From: Actinomycetales bacterium
GTDB taxonomy: Bacteria > Actinomycetota > Actinomycetes > Mycobacteriales > Mycobacteriaceae
DNA length: 6,012 nt
Direction of reading: 5' to 3'
Assembly (NCBI GenBank): GCA_012841845.1
Contig: DUTZ01000251.1
Coordinates: forward strand, 1 to 6,012
The first letter of the stretch is position 1. Each line of letters begins with the position of its first letter. Both the position numbers and the translations under genes were made by a program. Positions 1 through 6,012 of the stretch are shown piece by piece. Below the pieces are notes generated by a model. It was not told the origin of the DNA. It ran no database searches and was given only the letters and a program-made list of their open reading frames with translations.

Positions 1-15
1 CGACCACGACGGTCG
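1..15 (-). terminator. Possible hairpin downstream of accA3, at window edge
   Basis: CGACC and GGTCG form a 5-bp inverted repeat with a 5-nt loop, about 39 nt past the accA3 stop codon. It could be part of a terminator for accA3 or for a convergent gene outside the window. There is no T-run, the stem is short, and the structure may continue past the edge, so the call is weak. The rest of positions 1-53 shows only a short direct repeat (CAGACGC twice on the minus strand) and no gene. Confidence 0.2.
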
Positions 16-53
16 GCGGGCCCTTCGAGCGTCTGCTCAGGCGTCTGCCCGGA

Positions 54-1847
54 TCAGGCGTCCTTGATCTCGCAGAGGACGGCGCCCTGCGTGACGGCGG
101 CGCCGGCGTCCACGGACAGGTCGGTGACGACGCCGTCCTTGTGCGCGGTGACCGGGTTCTCCATCTTCATGGCCTCGAGCACGGCCACGAGGTCGCCCTG
201 CTTGATCTCCTGGCCCTCCTCGACGGCCACCTTGACCACGGTGCCCTGCATGGGCGCCGACACGGCGTCGCCGGAGGCGGCCGCACCGGCGGCGCCGCCG
301 CGGCTGCGGGACTTGGCCTTGCGGCGGACGGTGCCGCCGGCCTGGGACCCACCGAAGGCGAGGTCGCCCGGGAGCGAGACCTCGACGCGGCGGCCGTCCA
401 CCTCCACGACGACCTTCTTGCGCTCGACGGGCTCGTCGTCGTCGGCCGGGGCGCCGGTCGGGGACCACGGCTCGAGCGGGTTGTCCCACTCGTTCTCGAT
501 CCACTTGGTGTAGACGTCGAAGCCGTTGTCGTCGCCCACGAACGCGGGGTTGGTGACGATGTGCTGGTGGAACGGGATGACCGTGGCCATGCCCTCGACG
601 ACGTACTCGTTCAGGGCGCGGGCCGAGCGGGCGAGCGCCTGGTCGCGGTCCTCGCCCCACACGATGAGCTTGGCGAGCATCGAGTCGAACTGGCCGCCGA
701 TCGTGTCGCCCTGCTCGACGCCCGAGTCCATGCGGACGCCGGGGCCGGTGGGCTCGTGGTAGCCGGTGATCGTGCCCGGGGCGGGCAGGAAGCCGCGGCC
801 GGCGTCCTCGCCGTTGATCCGGAACTCGAAGGCGTGGCCGCGCGGGGCCGGGTCCTCGGTGAACTCCAGGACCTCGCCCTCGGCGATCTTGAACTGCTGG
901 AGCACGAGGTCGATGCCGGCGGTCTCCTCGGTGACCGGGTGCTCCACCTGGAGGCGGGTGTTGACCTCGAGGAACGAGATCGTGTCGCCCTGGACCATGT
1001 ACTCGACGGTGCCGGCGCCGTAGTAGCCGGCCTCCTTGCAGATGGCCTTGGCGGACTCGTGGATGCGCCCCCGCTGCTCGTCCGTGAGGAACGGCGCGGG
1101 GGCCTCCTCGACGAGCTTCTGGAAGCGGCGCTGCAGGGTGCAGTCGCGGGTGCCGGCCACGACCACGTTGCCGTGCTGGTCGGCGAGGACCTGCGCCTCG
1201 ACGTGGCGGGCCTTGTCGAGGTACTGCTCGACAAAGCACTCGCCGCGGCCGAAGGCGGCGACGGCCTCACGGGTGGCGGACTCGAAGAGCTCGGCCACCT
1301 CGCTCATCTCGTGGGCGACCTTCATGCCGCGGCCACCGCCGCCGAAGGCGGCCTTGATGGCGATGGGCAGGCCGTGCTTCTCGGCAAAGGCGACGACCTC
1401 GTCGGCGCCGGAGACGGGGTCCTTGGTACCGGCGGCCATCGGCGCGTTGGCGCGCTCGGCGATGTGGCGGGCCGTGACCTTGTCGCCGAGGTCGCGGATG
1501 GCCTGCGGCGGCGGGCCGATCCAGATGAGGCCGGCGTCGATGACGGCCTGGGCGAAGTCGGCGTTCTCCGAGAGGAAGCCGTAGCCCGGGTGGATCGCGT
1601 CGGCGCCCGACTTGGCGGCGGCGTCGAGGATCTTGTCGAAGACCAGGTAGGACTCGGCGGACGTCTGTCCCCCGAGGGCGAAGGCCTCGTCCGCCAGCTT
1701 GACGAACAGGGCATCGGCGTCGGGCTCGGCGTAGACGGCCACGCTGGCCAGGCCGGCATCCTTCGCCGCGCGGATCACCCTGACGGCGATCTCGCCGCGG
1801 TTGGCGACGAGGACCTTGGTGATGTGAGAGCTGGCATGACTGGGCAC
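54..1847 (-). CDS. accA3: Acetyl/propionyl-CoA carboxylase alpha subunit (biotin carboxylase + biotin carboxyl carrier), AccA3 type
   Basis: A 597-residue protein that carboxylates its own biotin with ATP and bicarbonate and hands the carboxybiotin to a beta subunit in the cytoplasm. The biotin carboxylase N-domain begins at about residue 9 ([20 protein letters not shown]). The ATP-grasp domain follows, with GDK 121-123, K165, the glycine-rich loop GGGGRGM 169-175, H215, E282 and the E-V-N-x-R-x-Q-V-E-H segment 294-303. The biotin carboxylase C-domain runs from about 334 to 445 (R343). A low-complexity Ala/Gly/Arg linker near 505-528 leads to a biotinyl domain at about 529-597 with EAMKM, so the biotinylated residue is K561. 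Length and domain order match actinobacterial AccA3, and every catalytic residue I looked for is present. The start is GTG at 1847, with AGGAGG six nt upstream, and the protein ends KDA. The nearest beta and epsilon genes are on the same strand upstream, separated by maf and a cupin gene. In related bacteria this subunit serves several beta subunits, so its partners need not be only the local accD5. Confidence 0.97.
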   Translation of the reverse strand: MPSHASSHITKVLVANRGEIAVRVIRAAKDAGLASVAVYAEPDADALFVKLADEAFALGGQTSAESYLVFDKILDAAAKSGADAIHPGYGFLSENADFAQAVIDAGLIWIGPPPQAIRDLGDKVTARHIAERANAPMAAGTKDPVSGADEVVAFAEKHGLPIAIKAAFGGGGRGMKVAHEMSEVAELFESATREAVAAFGRGECFVEQYLDKARHVEAQVLADQHGNVVVAGTRDCTLQRRFQKLVEEAPAPFLTDEQRGRIHESAKAICKEAGYYGAGTVEYMVQGDTISFLEVNTRLQVEHPVTEETAGIDLVLQQFKIAEGEVLEFTEDPAPRGHAFEFRINGEDAGRGFLPAPGTITGYHEPTGPGVRMDSGVEQGDTIGGQFDSMLAKLIVWGEDRDQALARSARALNEYVVEGMATVIPFHQHIVTNPAFVGDDNGFDVYTKWIENEWDNPLEPWSPTGAPADDDEPVERKKVVVEVDGRRVEVSLPGDLAFGGSQAGGTVRRKAKSRSRGGAAGAAASGDAVSAPMQGTVVKVAVEEGQEIKQGDLVAVLEAMKMENPVTAHKDGVVTDLSVDAGAAVTQGAVLCEIKDA

Positions 1848-1853
1848 TCAGGG

Positions 1854-1859
1854 CCTCCT
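1854..1859 (-). promoter_or_regulatory. Strong Shine-Dalgarno for accA3
   Basis: AGGAGG on the minus strand lies six nt before the GTG at 1847. It fixes that GTG as the start and fits the short Ser/His-rich N-terminus before the biotin carboxylase fold. Confidence 0.85.
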
Positions 1860-1878
1860 GGTGGTGTACGTCTGCTTT

Positions 1879-1893
1879 ACCGGCGTTCCCGGT
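1879..1893 (-). other. Small hairpin in the accA3 leader
   Basis: A perfect 5-bp inverted repeat, ACCGG / CCGGT with a 5-nt loop, sits about 20 nt upstream of the accA3 Shine-Dalgarno and would be in its 5' UTR if the upstream promoter is real. It is too small to call a riboswitch or attenuator, and no T-run follows. In sequence this GC-rich a 5-bp stem can arise by chance. Confidence 0.3.
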
Positions 1894-1916
1894 GGGGTCG
1901 TCGGTGTCCTTCGAGC

Positions 1917-1945
1917 AGTCTAATGAGAGGGCTACCTCATGTGTT
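1917..1945 (-). promoter_or_regulatory. Putative accA3 promoter with embedded palindrome
   Basis: The spacer between maf and accA3 (1848-1993) contains TAGACT at 1922-1917 on the minus strand. This fits the actinobacterial TANNNT -10 box, and initiation near 1910-1911 would give a leader of about 63 nt. No convincing -35 box is seen in 1940-1946. An inverted repeat ATGAG-N8-CTCAT (1923-1940) lies immediately upstream of the -10 box, where repressor operators often sit. The area is locally AT-richer than its surroundings, which supports a promoter. The match is by eye, with no data on the start site. Confidence 0.4.
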
Positions 1946-1965
1946 GGTTTGGGGGTCGGCGGGTG

Positions 1966-1987
1966 CGCCGTACGGGGGTCCCCGGCG
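1966..1987 (-). terminator. Weak GC-rich hairpin just after maf
   Basis: CGCCG and CGGCG pair around an inner GGG/CCC stem, with an unpaired TAC on one side, starting seven nt past the maf stop. No T-run follows on the minus strand. It could slow or end transcription before accA3, which appears to have its own promoter. Such hairpins are common by chance in DNA of this composition. Confidence 0.25.
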
Positions 1988-1993
1988 GCGTGC

Positions 1994-2674
1994 TCACCCG
2001 ACGAGCCCGGGCCGCCAGAGGTGGTGTGCGTGCAGGTCGGCCCCGGCGAGCAGGCGCCGCAGGAGGGGCAGACTGAGGCCGATCACGCTCGACGGATCGC
2101 CCTCGATCCGGTCGATGAACCAGCCGCCGAGCGACTCGATCGTGAACGCGCCCGCGCACTCCAGTGGCTCCCCGGTCCGCAGGTACACGTCGAGGTCGGC
2201 GTCGGAGGGGGCGCCGAAGTGCACCGTGGTGTCGGAGGTGTCGGCGCCCCGGTGTGTGACGACGAGGTCGGTCCCGTCGCGCAGGTCGGCCACCACGAGG
2301 GCGTGCCCGGTGAGCAGCACGCCGTGCCGTCCGCGGACGGCCCGCCAGCGTTCCATGGCGCGCTCGTAGGTGTGGGGCTTGCCCTCGAGCCAGCCGTCCA
2401 CGAGCAGCATCGAGTCGCAGCCCACGAGCACCATCTGCTCGGCGCCCGCGGCGCGCGCCTCCTCGGCGAGCGCGGCGCCCTCGCGGGCGAGGACCTCGTC
2501 GGCCTTGGCCCGGGCCAGCTCCTCGACGATCCGGACCGGCGGGGTGCGGTCGGGCAGGGTGGCCAGCAGCGCGTCCTCGTCGACGCGCGGCACCCGGACG
2601 AGCGGGTCGACCCCGGCCTGCTGGAGGATCCGGAGACGGGACGGCGAGGCCGAGGCGAGGACGAACGCGATCAT
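1994..2674 (-). CDS. maf: Maf family nucleotide pyrophosphatase (actinobacterial Rv3282-like)
   Basis: A 226-residue protein of the Maf/Ham1 fold. Family members hydrolyse non-canonical or pyrimidine nucleoside triphosphates to monophosphates plus pyrophosphate, and were first named septum formation inhibitors. The N-terminal signature ASASPSRLRIL lies at 7-17, the catalytic-Asp segment GCDSML at 85-90 (D87), G-K-P at 98-100, the Y-L-x-x-G-E-P segment at 164-170, G-G-W-F-I-D at 183-188 and the terminal GDPSSVIGLSLP at 192-203. The C-D-S-M-L form and the extra loop around residues 64-80 are features I associate with mycobacterial homologues, so substrate preference should not be copied from E. 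coli YhdE or YceF. The start is ATG at 2674, right at the start of the fold. No clear Shine-Dalgarno precedes it. It lies 22 nt after the cupin stop, so it is probably translated from the same message. Maf beside accD5/accE is a conserved actinobacterial arrangement. Confidence 0.93.
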   Translation of the reverse strand: MIAFVLASASPSRLRILQQAGVDPLVRVPRVDEDALLATLPDRTPPVRIVEELARAKADEVLAREGAALAEEARAAGAEQMVLVGCDSMLLVDGWLEGKPHTYERAMERWRAVRGRHGVLLTGHALVVADLRDGTDLVVTHRGADTSDTTVHFGAPSDADLDVYLRTGEPLECAGAFTIESLGGWFIDRIEGDPSSVIGLSLPLLRRLLAGADLHAHHLWRPGLVG

Positions 2675-2696
2675 GCGGCCCAGCGTAACCAGCGCG

Positions 2697-3107
2697 TCAG
2701 TCGCGCGGCAGCAGCATGGTCACCGTGAGCGTCGTGGGCTCGGCGGCCACCACCGAGTGCCGCAGCTTGGGCGTGAGGTGCAGGATCTCGCCGGGGCGGA
2801 GGTCGATCGTGCGGTCCGGCAGACCGAAGTCGACGCGCCCGCGCAGCACCTGGATGAGCACCGGGTGGTGGGCGGCGTGGTCGCCGAGCTCCTGGCCGGC
2901 GGCGAACTCGAAGGCGACGATCTTGGTGGTCTCGTCACTGTGGACGATCGACGCGCGCGGCTTGTCCTCGAAGGGCTCGGCGCGGCCGATGACGTCGGTC
3001 ATGTGGGTGGCCGTGCCCTCGGTGGTGCCGGCCCTGCCGCCCAGCGTGCGGTTCTCGGCGAGCACCGCGTCCGAGCGGTCCTCCGGGGTGTTGGGCTGAT
3101 CGGACAC
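2697..3107 (-). CDS. Small single-domain cupin protein, function unknown
   Basis: A 136-residue protein with a polar, probably disordered N-terminus (1-45, rich in Glu, Asp, Thr and Gly) and one cupin barrel (about 46-134). Cupin motif 1 is near 71-90: G71, then H77, H80 and H81, then Q86 and G90. The usual metal-binding Glu is replaced by Gln at about Q86. Motif 2 is near 105-117 (P105-G106 to H117). The remaining His residues could still bind a metal, but whether it is an enzyme, a sensor or a binding protein cannot be told. No signal peptide or membrane segment is seen. I chose the GTG at 3107 because AGGAGG lies four nt upstream. A GTG at 3140 would add 11 Pro/Ala-rich residues with no such site, and the ATG at 3002 would still leave the barrel intact. 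It follows the large inverted repeat after the epsilon gene and is 22 nt ahead of maf, so it probably forms a two-gene unit with maf. Confidence 0.82.
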   Translation of the reverse strand: MSDQPNTPEDRSDAVLAENRTLGGRAGTTEGTATHMTDVIGRAEPFEDKPRASIVHSDETTKIVAFEFAAGQELGDHAAHHPVLIQVLRGRVDFGLPDRTIDLRPGEILHLTPKLRHSVVAAEPTTLTVTMLLPRD

Positions 3108-3111
3108 GGGT

Positions 3112-3117
3112 CCTCCT
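3112..3117 (-). promoter_or_regulatory. Shine-Dalgarno deciding the cupin start
   Basis: AGGAGG on the minus strand lies four nt before the GTG at 3107. It lies inside the frame that a start at 3140 would use, which argues that translation begins at 3107. Confidence 0.7.
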
Positions 3118-3158
3118 GGGGCCGGGGCGGGTGATGGCACCAGTGTCCCCGTAAAGCG

Positions 3159-3231
3159 GGCGAGCCGTCACCCCCCGCACGCGATCCCGGTCTGCGACCT
3201 GGGAGAACGTGGGCGGGGGCGACGGCTCGCC
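3159..3231 (-). terminator. Long nested inverted repeat after the accE gene
   Basis: GGCGAGCCGTC (3159-3169) is the perfect complement of GACGGCTCGCC (3221-3231), 11 bp. After a 2x1 internal loop, pairing resumes as CCCCCGC (3172-3178) with GCGGGGG (3213-3219), 7 bp. The 34-nt interior holds a further 7-bp stem with one bulged T (3185-3191 with 3197-3204) around a 5-nt loop. It begins 11 nt past the epsilon stop and ends before the cupin Shine-Dalgarno. No T-run follows, only a TTT some nt later. Position and strength suggest the end of the accD5-accE message. It could instead be a processing or attenuation structure ahead of cupin-maf. Confidence 0.6.
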
Positions 3232-3242
3232 GGAGATGGGCG

Positions 3243-3518
3243 TCAGAACTGCCGGCGGTTGAGGAACGAGCCGGGGCTGTACCCGAACGGGGTGCGCAGC
3301 TTGTCGTTGACGTCGCCCCAGTCGTCGCGGATCCCCGTGTCGTGCTCGGCCGCGTAGGCGGCATTGCCCTCGGCGGTGGCGAACACGGCCGAGAGGATGC
3401 CCACCTCGACCGGCGTGGGGTTGCCGCGGGTGATCTCGAAGTACGGCTTCGCCGGGGGCGCGGCCTTCTCCTCGGTCGTCGGCACGGCCTGCGCGCTGTC
3501 CTCTGCTCCGCGGCTCAC
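3243..3518 (-). CDS. accE: Acyl-CoA carboxylase epsilon subunit
   Basis: A 91-residue protein of the actinobacterial acyl-CoA carboxylase epsilon family, which in characterised relatives binds and stimulates the alpha-beta carboxylase complex. The first 24 residues are Ala/Glu/Pro-rich and probably flexible. The family core follows: [12 protein letters not shown] at 28-39, then an Ala-rich helix (41-57), a W67 segment and a C-terminal [11 protein letters not shown] (75-85) that fits the family's R-x-P ... P-G-S-W/F ending. The start is GTG at 3518, overlapping the accD5 stop by four bases (GTGA), which implies translational coupling. No good Shine-Dalgarno is present. The frame stays open further upstream to 3809, but that stretch is Arg-rich shadow translation of accD5. 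Size and position directly after the beta gene match mycobacterial AccE5. Confidence 0.9.
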   Translation of the reverse strand: MSRGAEDSAQAVPTTEEKAAPPAKPYFEITRGNPTPVEVGILSAVFATAEGNAAYAAEHDTGIRDDWGDVNDKLRTPFGYSPGSFLNRRQF

Positions 3519-5164
3519 AGCGGGATGTTCCCGTGCTTCTTGGCGGGCACGTCCACGACCTTGCGGTCGAGCAGACGCAGGGCCTGCGCCACCTGCAGGC
3601 GGGTGTGCGACGGCGGGATCACGGCGTCGATGTAGCCGCGCTCGGCCGCGACGTACGGGTTGACGAGCGTGTCCTCGTACTCGGCCTGGAGCTTGAGGCG
3701 CAGCGCATCGACGTCCTCGCCGTTCTCGGCGGCCTGCTTGAGCTGGGGGCGGTAGACGAAGCCGACGGCGCCGGAGGCGCCCATGACGGCGATCTCGGCG
3801 GTGGGCCACGCGAGGTTGATGTCCGCTCCCATGTGCTTGGAGCCCATGACGTCGTAGGCGCCGCCGTAGGCCTTGCGGGTGATGACGGTGACCTTGCCGA
3901 CCGTCGCCTCACCATAGGCGTAGAGCAGCTTGGCGCCGCGGCGGATGATGCCGTCGAACTCCTGGCCGGTGCCCGGGAGGAAGCCCGGGACGTCCACCAG
4001 GGTGAGGATGGGGATGTTGAACGCGTCGCAGGTGCGGACGAAGCGCGCGGCCTTCTCCGAGGCCTTGATGTCGAGGCAGCCGGCGAACTGGGTGGGCTGG
4101 TTGGCCACCACGCCGACGCTGCGGCCCTCGACGCGGCCGTAGCCCACGACGACGTTCATGGCGTACTGCGCCTGGATCTCGAGGAACTCGCCGTCGTCGA
4201 CGATGTGCTCGATGACCTCGTGCATGTCGTACGGGCTGTTCGACGAGTCGGGGATGATCGTGTCCAGCTCGAGGTCCTCGGGGGTGAGGTTCTCCTCGAT
4301 GCCGCCCTCGGCGACCGGGTACGGGTAGCGGGGCGCCTCGGCCCGGTTGTTGCTGGGCAGGTAGGAGAGCAGGTCCTTGACGAAGTCCAGGGCGTCCTGC
4401 TCGTCGGAGGCCGTGTAGTGGGAGACGCCCGACTTGGTCATGTGCGTGGTGGCGCCGCCCAACTCCTCCTGGGTGACCTCCTCGCCGGTGACCGTCTTGA
4501 TGACGTCGGGGCCCGTGACGAACATCTGCGAGGTCTTGTCGACCATCACCGTGAAGTCGGTGAGGGCGGGGGAGTAGACGTGGCCGCCGGCGGAGGGGCC
4601 CATGATGAGCGAGACCTGCGGGATGACACCGGAGGCCTGCGTGTTGCGCAGGAAGATCTCGCCGTACAGGCCGAGGGAGACGACGCCCTCCTGGATGCGC
4701 GCGCCGGCGCCGTGGTTGATCCCGATGATCGGCCGGCCGGTCTTGATGGCCAGGTCCATGACCTTGACGATCTTCTCGCCGTACACCTCGCCGAGCGAGC
4801 CGCCGAACACGGTGGCGTCCTGCGAGAAGACGCAGACGCTGCGGCCGTCGATCGTGCCGTAGCCGGTGATGACGCCGTCGCCCAGGGGACGCTTCTCGGC
4901 GAGGCCGAAGGTGGTGGCGCGGTGGCGGGCGAGCGCGTCGATCTCGACGAACGAGCCCTCGTCGAGGAGGTTCTCGATCCGCTCGCGGGCCGTCATGAGG
5001 CCCTTGTCGTGGGTCCGGTCGATCGCCGCCTGCCCCATCGGGGCGCGGGCCTCGTCGAGACGTCGACGCAGTTCGGACAGCTTCCCGGCGGTCGTGTGGA
5101 TGTCGGGAGTGGCGGAGTCCGTCTGGACGTCGGCGGCCACGTCCGGTTCTGAGGCAGTCGTCAT
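3515..5164 (-). CDS. accD5: Acyl-CoA (propionyl-CoA type) carboxylase beta subunit, carboxyltransferase, AccD5 type
   Basis: A 549-residue carboxyltransferase that moves the carboxyl group from biotin on the alpha subunit to acyl-CoA. The N-terminal half (about 24-290) binds the acyl-CoA and holds one oxyanion-hole region, S-A-G-G-H-V-Y-S at 191-198. The C-terminal half (about 295-549) holds the biotin site, with [10 protein letters not shown] 355-364, D-V-P-G-F-L-P-G 391-398, and [10 protein letters not shown] 434-443. D438 aligns with the residue (Asp 422 in Streptomyces coelicolor PccB) that favours propionyl-CoA over acetyl-CoA, so methylmalonyl-CoA is the likely product. The C-terminus K-K-H-G-N-I-P-L is typical of the family. 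The ATG at 5164 has no Shine-Dalgarno, and a TANNNT box ends eight nt before it, suggesting near-leaderless transcription. The gene is divergent from birA and overlaps accE. One oddity is H151 in [11 protein letters not shown], where Asp is usual. Confidence 0.96.
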   Translation of the reverse strand: MTTASEPDVAADVQTDSATPDIHTTAGKLSELRRRLDEARAPMGQAAIDRTHDKGLMTARERIENLLDEGSFVEIDALARHRATTFGLAEKRPLGDGVITGYGTIDGRSVCVFSQDATVFGGSLGEVYGEKIVKVMDLAIKTGRPIIGINHGAGARIQEGVVSLGLYGEIFLRNTQASGVIPQVSLIMGPSAGGHVYSPALTDFTVMVDKTSQMFVTGPDVIKTVTGEEVTQEELGGATTHMTKSGVSHYTASDEQDALDFVKDLLSYLPSNNRAEAPRYPYPVAEGGIEENLTPEDLELDTIIPDSSNSPYDMHEVIEHIVDDGEFLEIQAQYAMNVVVGYGRVEGRSVGVVANQPTQFAGCLDIKASEKAARFVRTCDAFNIPILTLVDVPGFLPGTGQEFDGIIRRGAKLLYAYGEATVGKVTVITRKAYGGAYDVMGSKHMGADINLAWPTAEIAVMGASGAVGFVYRPQLKQAAENGEDVDALRLKLQAEYEDTLVNPYVAAERGYIDAVIPPSHTRLQVAQALRLLDRKVVDVPAKKHGNIPL

Positions 5165-5170
5165 GTTGTA

Positions 5171-5186
5171 GGACTCTATCGAGTCC
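5171..5186 (-). promoter_or_regulatory. accD5 -10 box inside a perfect palindrome
   Basis: GGACTC-TATC-GAGTCC is a perfect 6-bp inverted repeat. On the minus strand it contains TAGAGT (5178-5173), a TANNNT -10 match that ends eight nt before the accD5 ATG. Initiation would then fall at about 5166-5167, giving a leader of a few nucleotides, which fits the missing Shine-Dalgarno. A dyad over the -10 box could be a repressor operator. No clear -35 box is seen. Confidence 0.45.
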
Positions 5187-5223
5187 GGGGTGCCGTCGCG
5201 AGGTGCACCCGGCCGATTCCCCC

Positions 5224-5256
5224 GTCACCGACCCCCGCGCGTGGGGGAGCGGCGAC
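5224..5256. repeat. Imperfect 33-bp palindrome in the birA/accD5 spacer
   Basis: The segment reads symmetrically as GTC-a-CCG-a-CCCCC, a GCGCGT centre, then GGGGG-ag-CGG-c-GAC, giving 11 paired positions broken by small mismatches. It ends two nt before the putative birA -10 box and covers where its -35 box would be. If both promoters are placed correctly, neither transcript includes it, so a DNA-level role such as an operator is more likely than a terminator. Its G/C bias raises the chance of a fortuitous match. Confidence 0.35.
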
Positions 5257-5257
5257 C

Positions 5258-5263
5258 TAGTCT
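5258..5263 (+). promoter_or_regulatory. birA -10 box, leaderless arrangement
   Basis: TAGTCT fits the TANNNT -10 pattern and ends exactly seven nt before the birA GTG, so transcription should start at or one base before the start codon. There is no Shine-Dalgarno in the usual window, as expected for a leaderless message. No clear -35 box is present. Confidence 0.5.
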
Positions 5264-5270
5264 GGACGGC

Positions 5271-6012
5271 GTGCACGCCGACCCGTCGACCGATCCGCGC
5301 CGCCCCCTGGACGCCGCCGCGCTGCGCGGCGCGCTCGTCGAGGCGCCCGGCGCGCCGTACTCCGCCCTCGACGTGGTGGACGAGATCGGCTCGACCAACG
5401 CCGAGCTGCTCGGCCGCGCCGCGGACGGGGCGGCCGACCGCAGCGTGCTGCTGGCGGAGCTGCAGACCTCCGGCCGGGGCCGGCTCGGCCGGTCGTGGAC
5501 GGCGCCGGTGGGGACCCAGGTGGCGGTGAGCGTGCTGCTGCGGCCGGGCGCGGTCTCGCCGACCCTCTACGGCTGGCTGCCGCTCGTCACCGGGCTGGCC
5601 GTCCGGGACGCGCTCTCCTCCGCGGGCGGCGTGGACGCCACGCTCAAGTGGCCCAACGACGTCCTCGTGGGCGGCCGCAAGGTCGCCGGGATCCTCGTCG
5701 AGATGACCATGGTCCGCGGCGGTGGTGACTTCGCGCTGCCGCTGCCCGCGCTCGTCGTGGGCGTGGGGATCAACGTGGGCCTGCGGCGCGACGAGCTGCC
5801 GGTGCCGCACGCCACCTCCCTCGTGCTCGAGGGCGGCAGCGGCGACCGGGACGCGGTCGCGCGCGCCGTGCTCGAGGCGATGGCCCACCGGCACGGGCAG
5901 TGGCGCGCCTGCGACCGCGGCAGCGGCGCGACCGTCTCCGACGAGCTGGTCCGCGCGTACTCGGCGGCGTGCTCGACCCTCGGCGCCGAGGTCCGCGTCG
6001 AGCTCCCGGCCG
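5271..6012 (+). CDS. birA: Biotin-[acetyl-CoA-carboxylase] ligase, 3' end cut by window
   Basis: The first 247 residues of a biotin protein ligase, which makes biotinyl-5'-AMP and attaches biotin to the carrier lysine of carboxylases, here presumably K561 of the AccA3 subunit. The fold starts almost at once, with no N-terminal helix-turn-helix, so it is a monofunctional ligase that should not itself repress DNA as E. coli BirA does. Visible motifs are G-S-T-N 40-43, the biotinyl-AMP loop G-R-G-R-L-G-R 68-74, K-W-P-N-D 126-130, G-R-K-V-A-G-I-L-V-E 135-144 with the active-site K137, and G-V-G-I-N-V 164-169. The small C-terminal domain begins near 229 and runs off the edge, and family length suggests about 20 residues are missing. 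GTG at 5271 is preferred because L-D-x-x-x-L-R at 13-19 matches the actinobacterial N-terminus and a -10 box lies seven nt upstream. An in-frame GTG at 5241 is possible but sits upstream of that box. Confidence 0.95.
   Translation, partial: MHADPSTDPRRPLDAAALRGALVEAPGAPYSALDVVDEIGSTNAELLGRAADGAADRSVLLAELQTSGRGRLGRSWTAPVGTQVAVSVLLRPGAVSPTLYGWLPLVTGLAVRDALSSAGGVDATLKWPNDVLVGGRKVAGILVEMTMVRGGGDFALPLPALVVGVGINVGLRRDELPVPHATSLVLEGGSGDRDAVARAVLEAMAHRHGQWRACDRGSGATVSDELVRAYSAACSTLGAEVRVELPA

Noticed and set aside
1848..1993. Riboswitch or small RNA gene in the maf-accA3 spacer
   Set aside because: Only short isolated 5-bp hairpins are present. No recognised riboswitch core or terminator/antiterminator pair could be drawn.
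505..2000. Runs of similar GC-rich trinucleotides (for example ggc/gcg series) as tandem repeats
   Set aside because: They follow the third-position bias of accA3 and maf codons and have no fixed period or unit.
141..2369. A 742-codon open frame on the plus strand, antisense to accA3 and maf
   Set aside because: It is a by-product of GC-rich codon use. The translation is monotonous in Val, Leu, Gly, Asp and Arg and matches no family, while the opposite strand encodes two clear conserved proteins.
3108..3140. Longer cupin start at GTG 3140
   Set aside because: It adds a low-complexity Pro/Ala stretch that contains the AGGAGG serving the GTG at 3107, and has no convincing ribosome binding site of its own.
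3519..3809. Extended N-terminus for the epsilon subunit (start at 3809)
   Set aside because: The added 97 residues are Arg-rich out-of-frame reading of accD5. The GTG at 3518 gives the expected family size and a coupled GTGA overlap.
3533..5152. A 539-codon open frame on the plus strand, antisense to accD5
   Set aside because: It mirrors accD5 codon for codon, its composition is biased, and it has no motif. The minus-strand protein is conserved along its whole length.
3909..5894. A 661-codon minus-strand frame crossing birA and accD5
   Set aside because: It runs antisense to birA and out of frame through accD5, with an Arg/His/Pro-rich translation. No protein family is visible.

Overview
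The window is ordinary chromosomal sequence from a very GC-rich actinobacterium. Gene content, third-position G/C bias and family matches point to the mycolic-acid-bearing Mycobacteriales (Mycobacterium/Gordonia/Dietzia relatives). The genus cannot be fixed from the sequence alone. I see no rRNA, tRNA, CRISPR array, insertion sequence, phage gene or other mark of recent transfer, and I did not find an undescribed multi-gene system.

From right to left, a biotin protein ligase gene (birA, plus strand, cut by the right edge) stands back to back with a minus-strand series. That series is the acyl-CoA carboxylase carboxyltransferase beta subunit (accD5 type), its small epsilon subunit (overlapping accD5 by 4 nt), a strong GC-rich inverted repeat that looks like a terminator, a small single-domain cupin, Maf (nucleotide pyrophosphatase family), a 146-nt spacer with promoter-like and palindromic sequence, and the biotinylated alpha subunit (accA3 type), which ends 54 nt from the left edge. 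No gene-free stretch exceeds 150 nt.

The genes form one coherent biochemical unit. BirA attaches biotin to the AMKM lysine of the alpha subunit. The alpha subunit carboxylates that biotin using ATP and bicarbonate. The beta subunit, with epsilon, passes the carboxyl group to an acyl-CoA. An Asp in the GGAYDVM segment of the beta subunit favours propionyl-CoA, so methylmalonyl-CoA for methyl-branched lipids or propionate disposal is the likely product. Maf and the cupin have no obvious role in this chemistry.

The points most worth a second look are non-coding. Both divergent genes have TANNNT boxes 7-8 nt from their start codons and no Shine-Dalgarno, which suggests leaderless or near-leaderless transcription. 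There are two palindromes in their 106-nt spacer, a nested long hairpin after the epsilon gene, and a palindrome inside the putative accA3 promoter. In the proteins, the beta subunit has His where the family usually has Asp in the N-D-x-G-A-R-I-Q segment, and a cupin occupies the space between epsilon and maf.
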